In this document: positions 10,388 through 20,739 of the stretch, in pieces
Layout: each line of letters opens with the position of its first letter
Position numbering within the stretch: position 1 is the stretch's first letter
Assembly: GCF_950295315.1 (NCBI RefSeq)
Contig: NC_080177.1
Location: 75,341,786 to 75,405,785 of the forward strand
Reading direction: 5' to 3'
DNA from: Erinaceus europaeus
Lineage: Eukaryota > Chordata > Mammalia > Eulipotyphla > Erinaceidae
Length of the DNA stretch: 64,000 nucleotides
The notes under the pieces: generated by a model
The model's database searches: none
Told to the model about the DNA's origin: nothing
What the model saw: only the letters and a program-made list of their open reading frames with translations
Made by a program: the position numbers and the translations under genes

Positions 10388-11362
10388 TTATAGGAGACCT
10401 TTCAGAAATTCTTTCAAGGCAGGCTTGGTGATGGTTGCTTCCTTCAACTGTTGCTTGTCTGAGAAGGCTTTGATGCTTCCATCTAGTCTGAATGACAATC
10501 TAGCAGGATATAGTATTCTTGGCTGAAAGCCTTTCTCATTGAGCACTGGATAGATATCTTGCCATTCTCTTCTGGCCTGTAGTGTTTGTATGGAGAAGTC
10601 TGCTGCTAATCTTATGGGTTTTCCTTTGTAGGTGACTCTTTGTTTTTCTCTTGCAGCCTTGAGGATCCTTTCTTTATCCTTATTCCTTTCCAATCTAAGT
10701 ATGACATGTCTTGGTGTCTTTAGGTCTGGGTTAATTCTGTTTGGGACCCTCTGGGCTTCTTGAATCTTTATGTCTTTGGTGTTGTCTAGACTAGAGAAAT
10801 TTTCAGCTATTATGGCCTGGAGAATGCTTTCTTCCTCCCCTTCTCTTTCTTCCTCTGGTAAGCCAATAATGCGTATATTGTTTCTTTTGAAGTCATCCCA
10901 TAGGACTCTGTTGTTGTTTTTAGCATCTCTTAATCTCTTTTTGAGATCTCTTACTTCTTTTTTAGTTGTCTCTAATTCATCCTCAATCTTGCTAATTCTG
11001 TCTTCAGCCTCATTGATTCTATTCTCTCTGCCCTCTACTGTTTTCTGGAGTTCATCTATTTTGTTGCCCTGCTCTGATACTGTTTTAGCTTGTTCAGTTA
11101 GTTACCTTCTTAGCTCAGCGATTTCAGCTTTCAGCTCTCTAACAACCATGAGATAATTAGAATTTTCTTCCATATTCTCATTTGTTGTTCCTGCATTTCT
11201 GATTACAATTTTTTCAAATTCTTTACTCACTCCTGTTATTATTTCCTTAGCTAATGTTTGGATGTTGAACTCGTTGTTTTGTGCTTCACCCTCTGGAGGA
11301 CTTTTAGCTGGACTCTTGTCCTGGTTCGAGTCTCCAATATTTTTTCTTGTTGTTTTAACCAT
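10388..11362 (-). pseudogene. L1 ORF1 with one in-frame stop
   Basis: This is the L1 RNA-binding chaperone ORF (ORF1p), which coats L1 RNA. The frame from the ATG at 11362 to the stop near 10388 spans about 324 codons, close to the usual ORF1 length. One stop at 11102-11104 falls after residue 86; the frame then continues unchanged. The middle is a coiled coil (heptad-like IDELQKTVEGRENRINEAE). The C-terminal part has RILKAAREKQRVTYKGKPIR, typical of the L1 ORF1 RRM/CTD region. In the second L1 the same position reads a normal codon, so the stop is a private mutation. Confidence 0.85.
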
Positions 11363-12040
11363 TTTATATAAGTTAACAGTTTTTTCAATCCCTGAGTTGG
11401 AGTTCAGTGGTGTAAAAGCCTTTTTTTTTTCCCCTGTAGGCTATGGGAGCCTGAGGGCTTTTAAACTATCAATAGGCTTCTTGGCTTAATCACTGACTCC
11501 TGACCAAGAGATAAAGCAGGGTGTGGCAGAGATACTCCAGTGGTTATGCAAAGAGACTTTCACAGCCCCTCAGCTATGCCACCGAGAGGCATAGGTCTTC
11601 TCCTGAGTTTCCCGGTCAGATCTCTGTACCCTGGTGTCCCTCCCTGTTGCTGCTCCAGACTCTGAGGGCAGTAGCAATGGAGACTCAGAGTTGTACTTGG
11701 TGAGTCTCTGGGGAGCCTCCTCCTCCCTTCAGCTGTCCCCTTGTTGTGGAGCAGACTGGAGGTGGTGTCTCCACTGACAAACTGTCGAACTAAGCAGCCA
11801 CTTAATCTCTCCTTAGGCCCCTCTCTCCTCTCTGTCACCAGCCACGCGTGTTTGTACTCACGGGTGATTTACTGGGTTCCTGTGGTCATTCTAGTCCTGT
11901 CCTGTTTTGGTCCGGGTGGTCTCCTCTGGTATTCCTAGTTGATCCGGGAGAGGAGAGGAGAGGAGAGGAGAGGAGAGGAGAGGAGAGAAAGCGATCTGCT
12001 GCTCGTAGCTCCGCCTCCGGAAGTCCCCTTTATTGCTTTT
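11363..12040 (-). promoter_or_regulatory. L1 5' UTR / internal promoter region
   Basis: It lies upstream of ORF1 and is shared with 36930-37655 in the second L1. It is GC-richer than the rest of the element, with a T-rich tract, a GAGAG tandem block and a CpG-containing start. Internal promoter function is known for mammalian L1 5' UTRs; no transcription start can be read here. Confidence 0.6.
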
Positions 12041-12045
12041 AATGG

Positions 12046-12051
12046 GAGGCT

Positions 12052-12103
<52 letters not shown>

Positions 12104-12104
12104 T
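12046..12104 (+). repeat. (CTTT)n microsatellite
   Basis: About 14 TTTC units between the L1 5' end and a SINE-D copy. Confidence 0.9.
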
Positions 12105-12262
12105 GTCTCCCCCCCCCCTCTCTCTTTCTTTCTTCTCTTTCTTTTTACCAGAGAACTCTTTAGCTCTGACTTATGGTGGCTGGGGTGAGGTGGGGTATTG
12201 AGCCTTTGGGGCCTCAGGCAAGAGAGTCTTTGCATAACCATTGTGTTATCTCCCCCACCATT
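12105..12262 (-). mobile_element. SINE-D copy
   Basis: Reverse unit with ACCAGAGAACTCTTTAGCTC, TATTGAGCCTTTGGGGCCTC and ATAACCATTGTGTTATCTCCCCC. Confidence 0.75.
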
Positions 12263-12309
12263 TTTATTGATTAAAAAAAAGGTGGGGGGGGGTAGAAAGA
12301 AAAAAAAAG

Positions 12310-12500
12310 TCGCCTAATTCAGAGGTGACTAAAACTGATGAAGCATTGGATTTTTGCCTATGGGGTCCTGAGTTTGATCCCCAGCATCACATTATTAGAC
12401 TGATGACCTCTCTCTCTCTCTCTTCCTCTTTCTTTCCCCCTCTCCCCAATTAGAAAGGAGGAAAGAAAAAGAAAAGAAGGAAATAAAGAACAAAGAACTG
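12310..12500 (+). mobile_element. Diverged SINE-C copy
   Basis: GATGAAGCATTGGATTTTTG, GGTCCTGAGTTTGATCCCCAGC and a CT-rich body, ending in an A-rich tail. Confidence 0.65.
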
Positions 12501-12524
12501 TGATCTTGACATAAATTCAGAATG

Positions 12525-13145
12525 CTCTCTTCCTTTAGTAAATTTTCTTTCTCTTTTTTTATTAGTGATTTAATAGTGGTTTTTACAAGACTATATGGGT
12601 TACAGTCCTACACCACACCTACCACTAAAGTTCTGTGCCCCCCCCCTCGTGATGACAACCACCATTGTCCTCAGTCACAGAGAGAAGTTTGGTTCCTTCT
12701 GTTCTTCTCGCCCTACCTCCAGCAAGTTCACGCGTCTCAATTCTTGAGATTCCACATATGAATGAAATCATATAGTAGCTATCTTTGACTGCTTGGCTGA
12801 CTTCACTGAGCATAATCACTTCCAGTTCAATCTGTTTTGTCCTAAAAGAAATACTATATTCTTTTTTTTTTTAATTGCAGAGTAGTATTGTAAGGAGTAT
12901 ATATCCCATAATTTTTTCATCAAGTCATCTGTTGATGGGCATTTAGGTTCCTTCCACTCTTTGGCTGTTGTGAATAATGCACCTATGAACACTGAGGTGC
13001 ACAAGGCTCTTTGAATTAGTGTTTTCATGTTCTGTAAATAAATGCCCAAAAGTGGTATTGCTGGGTCAGTAGGCACTGTAGCAGTGTCGCATAAGATGTG
13101 TCTTCTAAGTTTCTAATATGTGTAGTGAACTGTTGGAAGATAATA
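12525..13145 (-). mobile_element. Older L1 3' fragment
   Basis: The reverse frame encodes ORF2 C-terminal words [40 protein letters not shown] and YSAIKKKK, followed by 3' UTR sequence with a T-rich end. It belongs to a subfamily older than the two long L1s. Confidence 0.85.
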
Positions 13146-13198
13146 TTTCCTGATTTAAGGAGCAATTACATGCAACAAATAAGGGTATGTTAAGTGCC

Positions 13199-13493
13199 TC
13201 CATATATATATATATATATTTTTTTTTTTCCCCCTTTTGTTGCCCCTGTTTTTTATTGTTGTTGTAGTTATTATTGTTGTTATTGATGTTGTTGCTGTTA
13301 GGACAGAGAGAAATGGAGAGAGGAGGGGAGACAGAGAGGGGGAGAGAAAGATAGACACCTGCAGACCTGCTTCACTGCCTGTGAAGCGACTCCCCTGCAG
13401 GTGGGGAGCTGGGGGCTTGAACCGGGATCCTTAAGCCTGTCCTTGTGCTTCACTCCACATGCACTTAACCTGCTGTGCTACTGTCCAACTCCC
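13199..13493 (-). mobile_element. SINE-A copy
   Basis: TTTGTTGCCCCTG tail side, CACCTGCAGACCTGCTTCAC body, CCTGCTGTGCTACTGTCCAAC head. A (TA)n run abuts its tail at 13203-13219. Confidence 0.88.
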
Positions 13494-13664
13494 CCTAAAT
13501 GTGTTGTTAAAGCAAATTCTTTTTCACTTATAAATATAGCAAGCAGATTGGCTACTAAAGTCTTTTTGTAATACCATCTGAACATGTTAGAAGTATATGT
13601 ATTTTTCTGAATATTCAGGTTAACTACCCGTGTATTAATTTTAACTTTATTTTAATTAATTTTT

Positions 13665-13876
13665 TCTTTTTTTTAAATGATCTTTATTCGATAGAGACAG
13701 TCAGAAATCGAGAGGGGAGAGAGGAAAAGGGAGGAAGAGAGACAGACACCTGCAGCACTGCTTCACCACTCAGGAAGCAAGTTTTCCTCTTGTAGATGGG
13801 GACCGGAGACTTGAACCGGCGACCTCTAGTGCATTGTGACATGGGTACTCCACCAGGTGTGCCAACACCTGGTCCT
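13665..13876 (-). mobile_element. SINE-B copy
   Basis: ATAGAGACAGTCAGAAATCG through CACCTGCAGCACTGCTTCAC to CCACCAGGTGTGCCAACACC. Confidence 0.85.
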
Positions 13877-14590
13877 TTTTAGTTAACTTTAAAGTGACTT
13901 TACATGCAGTGATGACGAATGATGGACCTATTGCTTGATTTAGAGACATCAAAATCAAAATGAATTTTCCAGGCTTCATGTCATCTGAGAAACCATGACA
14001 CCTTTGTTTTTCTTCTATCCTCAGTAGTGTCTGGAATGTTTTAGTTTTATACATTTCTTTGGACTAAATTGAAGGAAAGAGACATAAGAACTTTCAGAGT
14101 TAATAGAGAGAGAGGGCACATAGTTATTTTCAGATGGTCGGTATTAAGCCATGAATTAGGGACCTGTGATTCCCCTTCACTCTTTCTTGGGTCCTCTTCC
14201 CAAGAACCCAGCTCTTCCCCAGTTTATTTCTCAGTGAGATGTGTAATTTTTCTAATGTTTATATTCAGATCTTCATTTCTCTATATAAACAATTCATATT
14301 TTACATAATAATTATACTTGATTGGATACATTGCTTTGCATTTGAAAATAGTCACTTCTCATCTGTTATTTCTGTCTCAACTAGGTTGTAACTTCTTGAG
14401 GAAAAGTCTGTAAACTTCTTGGAAATAGTATAGCGCTTGTATAGGGGACTTGGGACTTGCATGTAAGGGATCCCAGATTCCACCTCTGGTACTGCCATTA
14501 TCCAGAACTCAGTAGTCCTCTGTTTTTTTTTTTTTTTTTTTTTAAAGTAAACTTCTTGAAAAAAATCAGCCTTATGGTTCTCTTACATTC
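13877..14590. other. Unique intron sequence with a SINE relic
   Basis: No exon or young repeat recognised. 14435-14520 weakly resembles a tRNA-SINE body, followed by a 22-T run. Confidence 0.45.
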
Positions 14591-14650
14591 TTAATTTTTT
14601 TAAATTATTATTTTATTTATTAGATAGAGACAGAGAAATCCAGAGGGAAA

Positions 14651-14691
<41 letters not shown>

Positions 14692-14806
14692 AGCCCTGCT
14701 CTACCACTTGTGAAGTTACCCCCTGCAAATGGGAGCCAGGGGTTTGAACCTGGATCCTTGAGCATTGTAACATGGACACTCAGCCAGGTGTGCCACCGTC
14801 CGGCCG
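14591..14806 (-). mobile_element. SINE-B copy with (GA)n
   Basis: Standard reverse SINE-B with a pure GA run of about 18 units (about 14650-14686) in its pyrimidine/purine module. Confidence 0.88.
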
Positions 14807-15320
14807 CTTCTCTTACTCCCTTAGCCCTGAAGCACTGTGATGGTGTTAGGTCTGTTAGGACTTTGTGGGCAGTTAGCTACAGGTAGTGTCTGCGGCAATT
14901 CTGATGTTCATTTAGATGGCAGCTGTTCAGGTTCTGTTTTCTTTAATTGTATTTCTCAGAAGTGACCGTTTACTGAATACACAGTCCAGATCGTCTAGGT
15001 GTTTAATTAGAAAGAAGGCCCAACGTGGTTAAGAGTGCATGCAAAGCAGCTCTGACACATTCTTGTATCTCTAGCAGGATGCGGAGGGCCAGGGCCAGCA
15101 GGGTTTTGCCTGTGGGAAGTAAAAGAAAATCAATGCAAATCAGGGTAATTGTTCAGGAAAGTAACCTGTGTGGGCAAGTGTTTGTTTAGGACCATAAGAC
15201 ATCTTTTCTTTCCTTCTTTCTGAAACTTGAGACTAAATATAGTAAGTGACTTAAAGTCTGTGCACCTTGAATCCAAGCTGATGAAACCATAGGGTCGTAT
15301 AAAAAACATTCTTTTACCCT
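14807..15320. other. Unique intron sequence
   Basis: No repeat family or coding segment recognised. Confidence 0.45.
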
Positions 15321-15324
15321 CTTC

Positions 15325-15445
15325 TTCCTTCCTCCCTCCCTCCCTCCGTCTCTCCGTCCCTTCCTCCCTCCCTTCCTCCTTCCTTCCTTCCTTCCTTCTT
15401 TCCTTCCTTCCTTCCTTCCTTCCTTCCTTCCTTCCTTCCTCTCTT
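15325..15445 (+). repeat. (TTCC)n microsatellite
   Basis: Nearly 120 bp of CCTT/CCCT units with a few interruptions. Confidence 0.92.
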
Positions 15446-15454
15446 TCCCTGTTT

Positions 15455-15590
15455 TTATATTGGGGGGGATTAATGGTTTACAGTCAATAATAAAATACAG
15501 TAACAAAAATAAATTACAGTAGTTTGTACATATGCAACATTTCCCAGTTTCCCACCTAACAATTCACCCCCTCTAGGTCCTCCTCCATTT
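15455..15590 (-). mobile_element. L1 3' UTR fragment
   Basis: TTAATGGTTTACAGTCAATA, GTTTGTACATATGCAACATT and CCCCCTCTAGGTCCTC match the 3' ends at 31870 and 44770. Confidence 0.8.
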
Positions 15591-15599
15591 ATTTTATAT

Positions 15600-15915
15600 T
15601 AATGAAAAAGATACAGAAAGGCACAAATGAAAACATCAGAGCACTGTTTAGCTTTGGCTTATAGTGGTGCTGGGGCCTGAACCTGGGACCTCAGAGTCTC
15701 AAGCATGAAAATCTTTTGCGTGTGGTCTGGGAGGTGGCACAGTGGATAAGACTTTGGACTCTCAGGCATGAGGTCCTGAGTTCAATCCCCAGCAGCACAT
15801 GTACCAGAGTGATGTCTGGTTCTTTCTCTCTCTCCTATCATTTCTCATGGATAAATAAATACAATTTTAAAAAACAAACAACTTTTGCGTAACCACTGTG
15901 CTATCTCCCCAGCCC
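15600..15915 (-). mobile_element. SINE-D copy split by a SINE-C
   Basis: Left part to AAGCATGAAAATCTTTTGCG (15720); the right part resumes CTTTTGCGTAACCACTGTGC (15892). Confidence 0.82.
15722..15891 (+). mobile_element. Nested SINE-C insertion
   Basis: GTGGTCTGGGAGGTGGCACAG to an A-rich tail, flanked by CTTTTGCGT at 15713-15721 and 15892-15900. This is a clean case of SINE into SINE. Confidence 0.92.
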
Positions 15916-15924
15916 CTCCCCCTT

Positions 15925-16055
15925 GTTTTTTTTTATTTGTTTGGACAAAGCATTGCTGAGCAGTAGTTCATGGTGGTGCCGGGGATTAAATTTGCGACCC
16001 TGGACATGAAAGTCGATTGTATAGATTGTTCACTGTACTAGCTCTAGCTCCCTAT
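15925..16055 (-). mobile_element. Diverged SINE-D copy
   Basis: AAAGCATTGCTGAGCAGTAG and TGCCGGGGATTAAATTTGCG. Confidence 0.65.
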
Positions 16056-16342
16056 CCCTTCAAGTACAAGCCTGTTACAGTAGGAGAACTGATGAAGCAG
16101 CAGGGAGTCAGCATAATCGAATACCAGATAGTGTTTATTGCACCTGATCACTTTGGGGCTCAGACTCAAACCTTGGCAATACCCATGAGCAGGCATCACA
16201 CTGTCTTTCAGTGCACACTTCAGAGACATCAAGTATATTGACAAAATTGAGCAATCATTTTGTCCGGTTTCAATTCAGACATGGATTTAATCACCCTAAA
16301 TGATTCATCAACCCTCCAACTCCCATAAAAATAGCCCACATT

Positions 16343-16663
16343 TGGGGACTGGGTGGTAGCACACTGGGTTAAGTCCACATAGTACAAAGTGCAAGGATTC
16401 GAGCAAGGATCCCAGTTCGAGCCCCCAGTACCCTACCTGCAGGGGAGTCTCCAGGTGTCTATCTTTTTCTCCCCCTCTCTTTCTTCCCCATCTCTTTCGA
16501 TTTCTCTCTGTCTTATCCAACAACAACAGCAATAAAAATAACAAGGGGAACAAAATGGAAAAAATGCCCACCAGGAACAGTGGATTTGTAGTGCAGGCAT
16601 TGAGCTCCAGCGATAACCCTGGAGGCAAAATAAATAAATAGATAAAAACCAATAAATAAAATA
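16343..16663 (+). mobile_element. SINE-A2 copy
   Basis: Head GGGGACTGGGTGGTAGCAC, body CTACCTGCAGGGGAGTC, 3' module GGAACAGTGGATTTGTAGTG and ATAACCCTGGAGGC, then an AT-rich tail. Confidence 0.88.
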
Positions 16664-16725
16664 TATCCCACATTCATTAAATTCTAACTCTTTATCCATG
16701 AACCCTGCTGGCTTTCTTTTTCTTT

Positions 16726-16868
16726 CAAGATTTTATTTATTTATGAGAAATATAGGAAGAGAGAGAAAGAACCAGACATCACTCTGGCATACGTGCTGCC
16801 GGGGATCAAACTCTGACCTCATGCTTGAGAGTCCAAAGCTTTACCACTGTGCCACCTCCTGGACCACA
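16726..16868 (-). mobile_element. SINE-C copy
   Basis: AGATTTTATTTATTTATGAG to GTGCCACCTCCTGGACCAC. Confidence 0.9.
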
Positions 16869-16969
16869 TGGTTTTCTTTTTCTATGAATTTACTTCTTCT
16901 GGAGGGACATTTGGATTTAGTATTAGGTTTATGTGTGATTTGAAAAGAGAAGACAGGACCATAGAGGGG

Positions 16970-17184
16970 AAAAAAGGCCAATTACATACACATATAGACA
17001 GATAGTTGTAGAAATATTAGTTAACCCATATCTGTAACCTTAGGAGAACTGCTGTAGCTTACAGTGGAGGGACTGGGGATACAGAACTCTGGTGGTGAGA
17101 ATGGTACAGAGTTGTGCCCCTGTTATCGAATAATTTTGTAAATCAACATTAAATCACTAATAAAAAAAGGGTAAAAAAAAAAAA
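16970..17184 (+). mobile_element. L1-like 3' UTR tail
   Basis: AAAGGCCAATTACATACACA through CAGAACTCTGGTGGTGAGAA and CAACATTAAATCACTAATAA to an A tail. A related copy is at 54456-54602. Confidence 0.6.
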
Positions 17185-17269
17185 GACTTGCAGGATATAT
17201 TCAAGGCATTGAATGGAAAAGGCATCTCCCCAGGTATACTCTGTTCATCTAGGCTGCCACTCAGGTTTG

Positions 17270-17593
17270 AAGGAACGATGGAGAGTTTCCCGGACAAACA
17301 ACCATTAAAGAAATTCATCACTACTGTGGAGGTTAGAGAAAAGCCCTGAATATTGAGAACAGCAGTTAACCCGAAACCAACTGTTCCTTGTTCTGCATAA
17401 GTATTTCCACCTGTACCCACCCTGTGCTAACTATAAAAAGGTGGGATGAAAAATGATCGGGGTCTCAGACTCTCCCCTTGCGTGGAAGGGTGTCGGCAGC
17501 CCAAGCTTAAGCTTGCTAATAAAGGCTCTTGCTATTGCACATGATGCTGGTCTTCTTTGCGTGAGATCGGGACTTGAACTTCTGGGCATAACA
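17270..17593 (+). mobile_element. Unassigned LTR-like 3' part
   Basis: The order is TATA-like CTATAAAAAGGTGGG (17431), TCTCCCCTTGCGTGGAAGG, GCTAATAAAGGCTCTTGC (polyadenylation signal, 17515), and an end at GGGCATAACA. That is the U3-R-U5 order of an LTR. I see no second LTR, and the left boundary is uncertain. Confidence 0.5.
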
Positions 17594-17624
17594 TTACCAA
17601 ACCGACCCTAGAAATAATACTAAA

Positions 17625-17934
17625 GAGACATATATAAAATAAAAATATGGAATAATCTCACCCAGGTTGAGTAAATAGAAAGAAAAAAAAAAAAGCAAAG
17701 AAAACAAGCACAGCCTGATGACCTTTGGGCTTGGACTGCAAAACTGAGGTCACCAAAGAAGGTGAGAAGGGGAGGGGAGGGGAGTGTTGAATTGCAAGGA
17801 TCAGGGAGTCCATGGAGTGGAGTTTGGTGGAGGGATGTAGGCACTTTGGTGGTGGGTGTAGTGTGGTCACATAATTTGAAGAAGTGTGAAGTTGTACTTC
17901 TGAAACGTGCAGTCTTGTAAAACAAAACAAAATT
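17625..17934 (+). mobile_element. Older L1 3' UTR fragment
   Basis: GGACTGCAAAACTGAGGTCA, CTTTGGTGGTGGGTGTAGTG and a CTTGTAAAACAAAAC tail; similar to 58600 and 57540. Confidence 0.7.
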
Positions 17935-17944
17935 GAAAAATAAT

Positions 17945-18246
17945 GGGAGTCGGGCTGTAGCGCAGCGGGTTAAGCGCAGGTGGCGCAAAGCACAAGGACC
18001 GGCATAAGGATCCCGGTTTGAACCCGGCTCCCCATCTGCATGGGAGTCGCTTCACAGGCGGTGAAGCAGGTCTGCAGGTGTCTATCTTTCTCTCCTCCTC
18101 TCTGTCTTCCCCTCCTCTCTCCATTTCTCTCTGTCCTATCCAACAACAACGACAACAACAATAATAACCACAACAATAAAACTACAAGGGCAACAAAAGG
18201 GAATAAATAAATAAAATAAAATATTTAAAAAAAAAAGAAAAAAAAA
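17945..18246 (+). mobile_element. SINE-A copy with target duplication
   Basis: Head GGGAGTCGGGCTGTAGCGCAG. GAAAAATAAT flanks both sides (17935-17944 and 18247-18256). One of the least diverged A copies here. Confidence 0.92.
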
Positions 18247-18301
18247 GAAAAATAATATTAGCAGTGTTTTGTATTAAAAGTTTAGGTGTACTCATTGTTT
18301 C

Positions 18302-18522
18302 TCCATTTAAATATATTTAATTTATTTATTGGACAGAGGCAGAGAAGTTGAGAGGGAGGGTGAGATAAAGAGGGTGGTATGGATGGGCTGAATGGGCTGA
18401 ATGGGCTGAATGGGGTGGGAGTCTGCAGCACTGCTGTACCTGAAGGTTCCCTTATGCAGGTGGGGACTGAGGACTTGAACTTGAATCTTTGCACTTAACT
18501 GTATGCACCACTGCCTGGCCCT
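18302..18522 (-). mobile_element. SINE-B copy with short minisatellite
   Basis: Reverse SINE-B containing four GGGCTGAAT units at about 18383-18416, not seen in the other B copies. Confidence 0.82.
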
Positions 18523-18857
18523 ATTACTTGATTTTTTTTTCTTAGATTATGGTTTAGTTTTGATTTATCTTTCTTGTACAGGCAATTTAACAGCAATGAC
18601 TTATAGTATCTGATTTAATATTATTTGTCTAAAATTAAATCTGATGATACATCTATAGAAAATAAATATTGTAAAAAAGTTATGAAAATGGAATAGCAAA
18701 AAAAATATTTTCCTTGTATCTTTCACTCTACATTTCTCATTCACAGCATAATCTTGACTATCATAATTTCCCTTTTACATATTTCTCCTTTACTACATTG
18801 TATTAACTAGCATTATGCTGTGTTGAATGCTATGCCTCAATGACTTTTAACATTGAT
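18523..18857. other. Unique intron sequence, AT-rich
   Basis: No feature recognised. Confidence 0.45.
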
Positions 18858-18985
18858 TTTTTTTTTTTTAACTAGAGCACTGCTCAGCTCTGGCTGTTGG
18901 TGGTGCAGGGGACTGAATCTGGGACTTTGGAGCCTCAGGCATGAAAGTCTTTTTGCATAACCATTATGTTATGTATCCCTGCCCT
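18858..18985 (-). mobile_element. SINE-D copy immediately before exon 2
   Basis: AGAGCACTGCTCAGCTCTGG to ATAACCATTATGTTATGTATC. It ends 36 bp before the 19022 exon, so part of that exon's branch-point region may be SINE-derived. Confidence 0.88.
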
Positions 18986-19021
18986 GATATTATTTTAATT
19001 GTTTCCTTTCTGTCCTTTAAG

Positions 19022-19087
19022 GATATTCCGTTAATGGAAACATTTCAGCAGCCAGAAGCTCAAGATCAAACAGAGCAAGGCTTACAG
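19022..19087 (+). CDS. Internal coding exon 2 of the unrecognised host gene
   Basis: This is a 66-nt exon bounded by TTTCTGTCCTTTAAG upstream and GTAAGTATT downstream, both strong splice signals. It encodes 22 residues, DIPLMETFQQPEAQDQTEQG then LQ, rich in Q and E. Start and end phases are both 0, which fits the exons at 2751 and 23354. It lies just downstream of a SINE-D copy (18858-18985) and is not repeat-derived. No domain is recognisable in so short a piece. Confidence 0.7.
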
Positions 19088-19116
19088 GTAAGTATTGAAG
19101 ACTCTGAAGCCAAGTG

Positions 19117-19205
19117 TTTTTATTTTTATTTATTTAATTTGGCCTCCAGGACCTTGCTGGGCCTTCATGCCTACACAATTTCTGTACTCCCTGTGACCTT
19201 TTCAA
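19117..19205 (-). mobile_element. SINE-A2 3' fragment
   Basis: GGCCTCCAGGACCTTGCTGG and GCCTACACAATTTC match the A2 3' module in reverse; the rest is missing. Confidence 0.5.
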
Positions 19206-19492
19206 AAAAGAGACTTGTGGAAGGTTTATCCTGAGGAGCTGACACCTAGTCGGGATGGCAAGGATGAGTGAAATCCCTTGAGGTGCTTTACACTAGAGAA
19301 TGGACTGAGAATGGCACACAAAGTGCAGGGGACAACACGTGAAGAAGAATCTGACACAAAGCAAAGATGCAAGAGAAGACAGTGGCGTGGCACCAGGAGT
19401 AATAAGGTGACGGAGATGAAGAGCTCCAAGAACCAGGATTCACCAGGATGTAGGGTAGCATTCCTTTTCCAACATTTTTTTTTTCTTTTAAA

Positions 19493-19646
19493 TTTTTATT
19501 TATAAAAAGGAAACACTGACAAAACCATAGGATAACTCCACACAATTCCCACCACCAGAACTCCGTATCCCATTCTCTCCCCTGATAGCTTTCCTATTCT
19601 GGGAGTATGGACCCAGCGTCATTATGAGGTGCAGAAGGTGGAAGGT
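19493..19646 (+). repeat. 154-bp direct repeat, copy 1
   Basis: Identical to 20586-20739, base for base on inspection, including a private deletion after CTTTCCTATTCTGGGAG. Confidence 0.88.
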
Positions 19647-20585
19647 CTGGTTTCTGTAGTTGCTTCCTTGCTGAACGTGGGCATTGGCAGGTCGATTCAT
19701 ACTCCCAGCCTGTCTCTTTCTTTCCCTAGTGGGGAAGGGCTCTGAGGATGTGGGGCTCCAGGACACATTGGTGGGGTTGCCTGCCCTGGGAAGTCTGGTT
19801 GGCATCATGCTAGCTTCTGGAACCTGGGGGCTGAAAAAAGTTAACATATAAAGCATAACAAATTGTTGATTAATCATGAACCTAAAAGATGGAATATTGC
19901 AGTTGAAGATTTGGGGTCTTCATTTTGAAGATAGCTAGTAGGCCTATTGTAGTTATATTCCAAAGGGCCTATGACTATACTAGTTTTTTCCTGAGCCTGA
20001 AATCTGATATGCAGGTGGACCCAAGTTGTCAGCTGGCGAGATGGTGTCATGGCTGGAAAAAGGGCTAGAAAGTTGGATCAGGAAAGAGACTAGCACCCAA
20101 ATATGGGAAAGGTGTATAAATATTGTGGACTGTAGACCCCATTGATTTGATCTGCTTTGGGGCCCATATTTAGCTTAGGAGCCTATGTAACCTCTGCATC
20201 CCTGTAGATCTGAGCTCACATTTTGTGGTCATGAGAAGGAACGGTCCAAGCTGACCCAATATTGACCCATCTTCCTCAGGTGGTAGATAGAGTCTGCTAT
20301 CCAGCCTCCCTTTGGAGGCTGGAACATTCTCTACCATTGTTGATCCACATTGAAAGCAAGGTCCTATGGGGCCCACAAAGGGGTCTATTGTGCTGTTCCT
20401 GATGGAAATGACCAGTGACAGTGGAGAGAGGGATTTATTCAAGGTCTAGGCTCATCATGTCTGTGTGAGAATCCCAGGACTCCCCGACTAGGGCCCCAGA
20501 TGATGGGGAGGCCTGCTAGTGACTAAAGAGTCATCGTTAAAGTCTGCCAGTCTCTTGCCCTTATTCAGCTTTTGCAGTCCTTACT

Positions 20586-20739
20586 TTTTTATTTATAAAA
20601 AGGAAACACTGACAAAACCATAGGATAACTCCACACAATTCCCACCACCAGAACTCCGTATCCCATTCTCTCCCCTGATAGCTTTCCTATTCTGGGAGTA
20701 TGGACCCAGCGTCATTATGAGGTGCAGAAGGTGGAAGGT
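20586..20739 (+). repeat. 154-bp direct repeat, copy 2
   Basis: Second copy of 19493-19646, placed 1,093 bp downstream inside the family E sequence and interrupting it (GCAGTCCTTAC ... TAGCTTTGGAG). Confidence 0.88.

Larger units (their letters stand above)
3638..12040 (-). mobile_element. Near full-length LINE-1, split by a provirus
   Basis: The element is read on the minus strand. The 5' UTR is about 11363-12040, ORF1 11362-10388, ORF2 10331 down to 3833 with the provirus 5046-7718 inside it, and the 3' UTR with a short T-run tail about 3638-3832. The 5' end is CpG-bearing (CTCCGCCTCCGGAAGTCC at 12010-12027) and carries a GAGAG minisatellite at 11948-11987. Removing the provirus and one copy of its duplication restores continuity with the second L1 (33290 region). 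It cannot move now: ORF1 has a stop and ORF2 is interrupted and frameshifted. Confidence 0.92.

Noticed and set aside
18858..18985. tRNA-like boxes in SINE heads as possible tRNA genes
   Set aside because: The heads lack complete, paired tRNA stems and always continue into SINE bodies.
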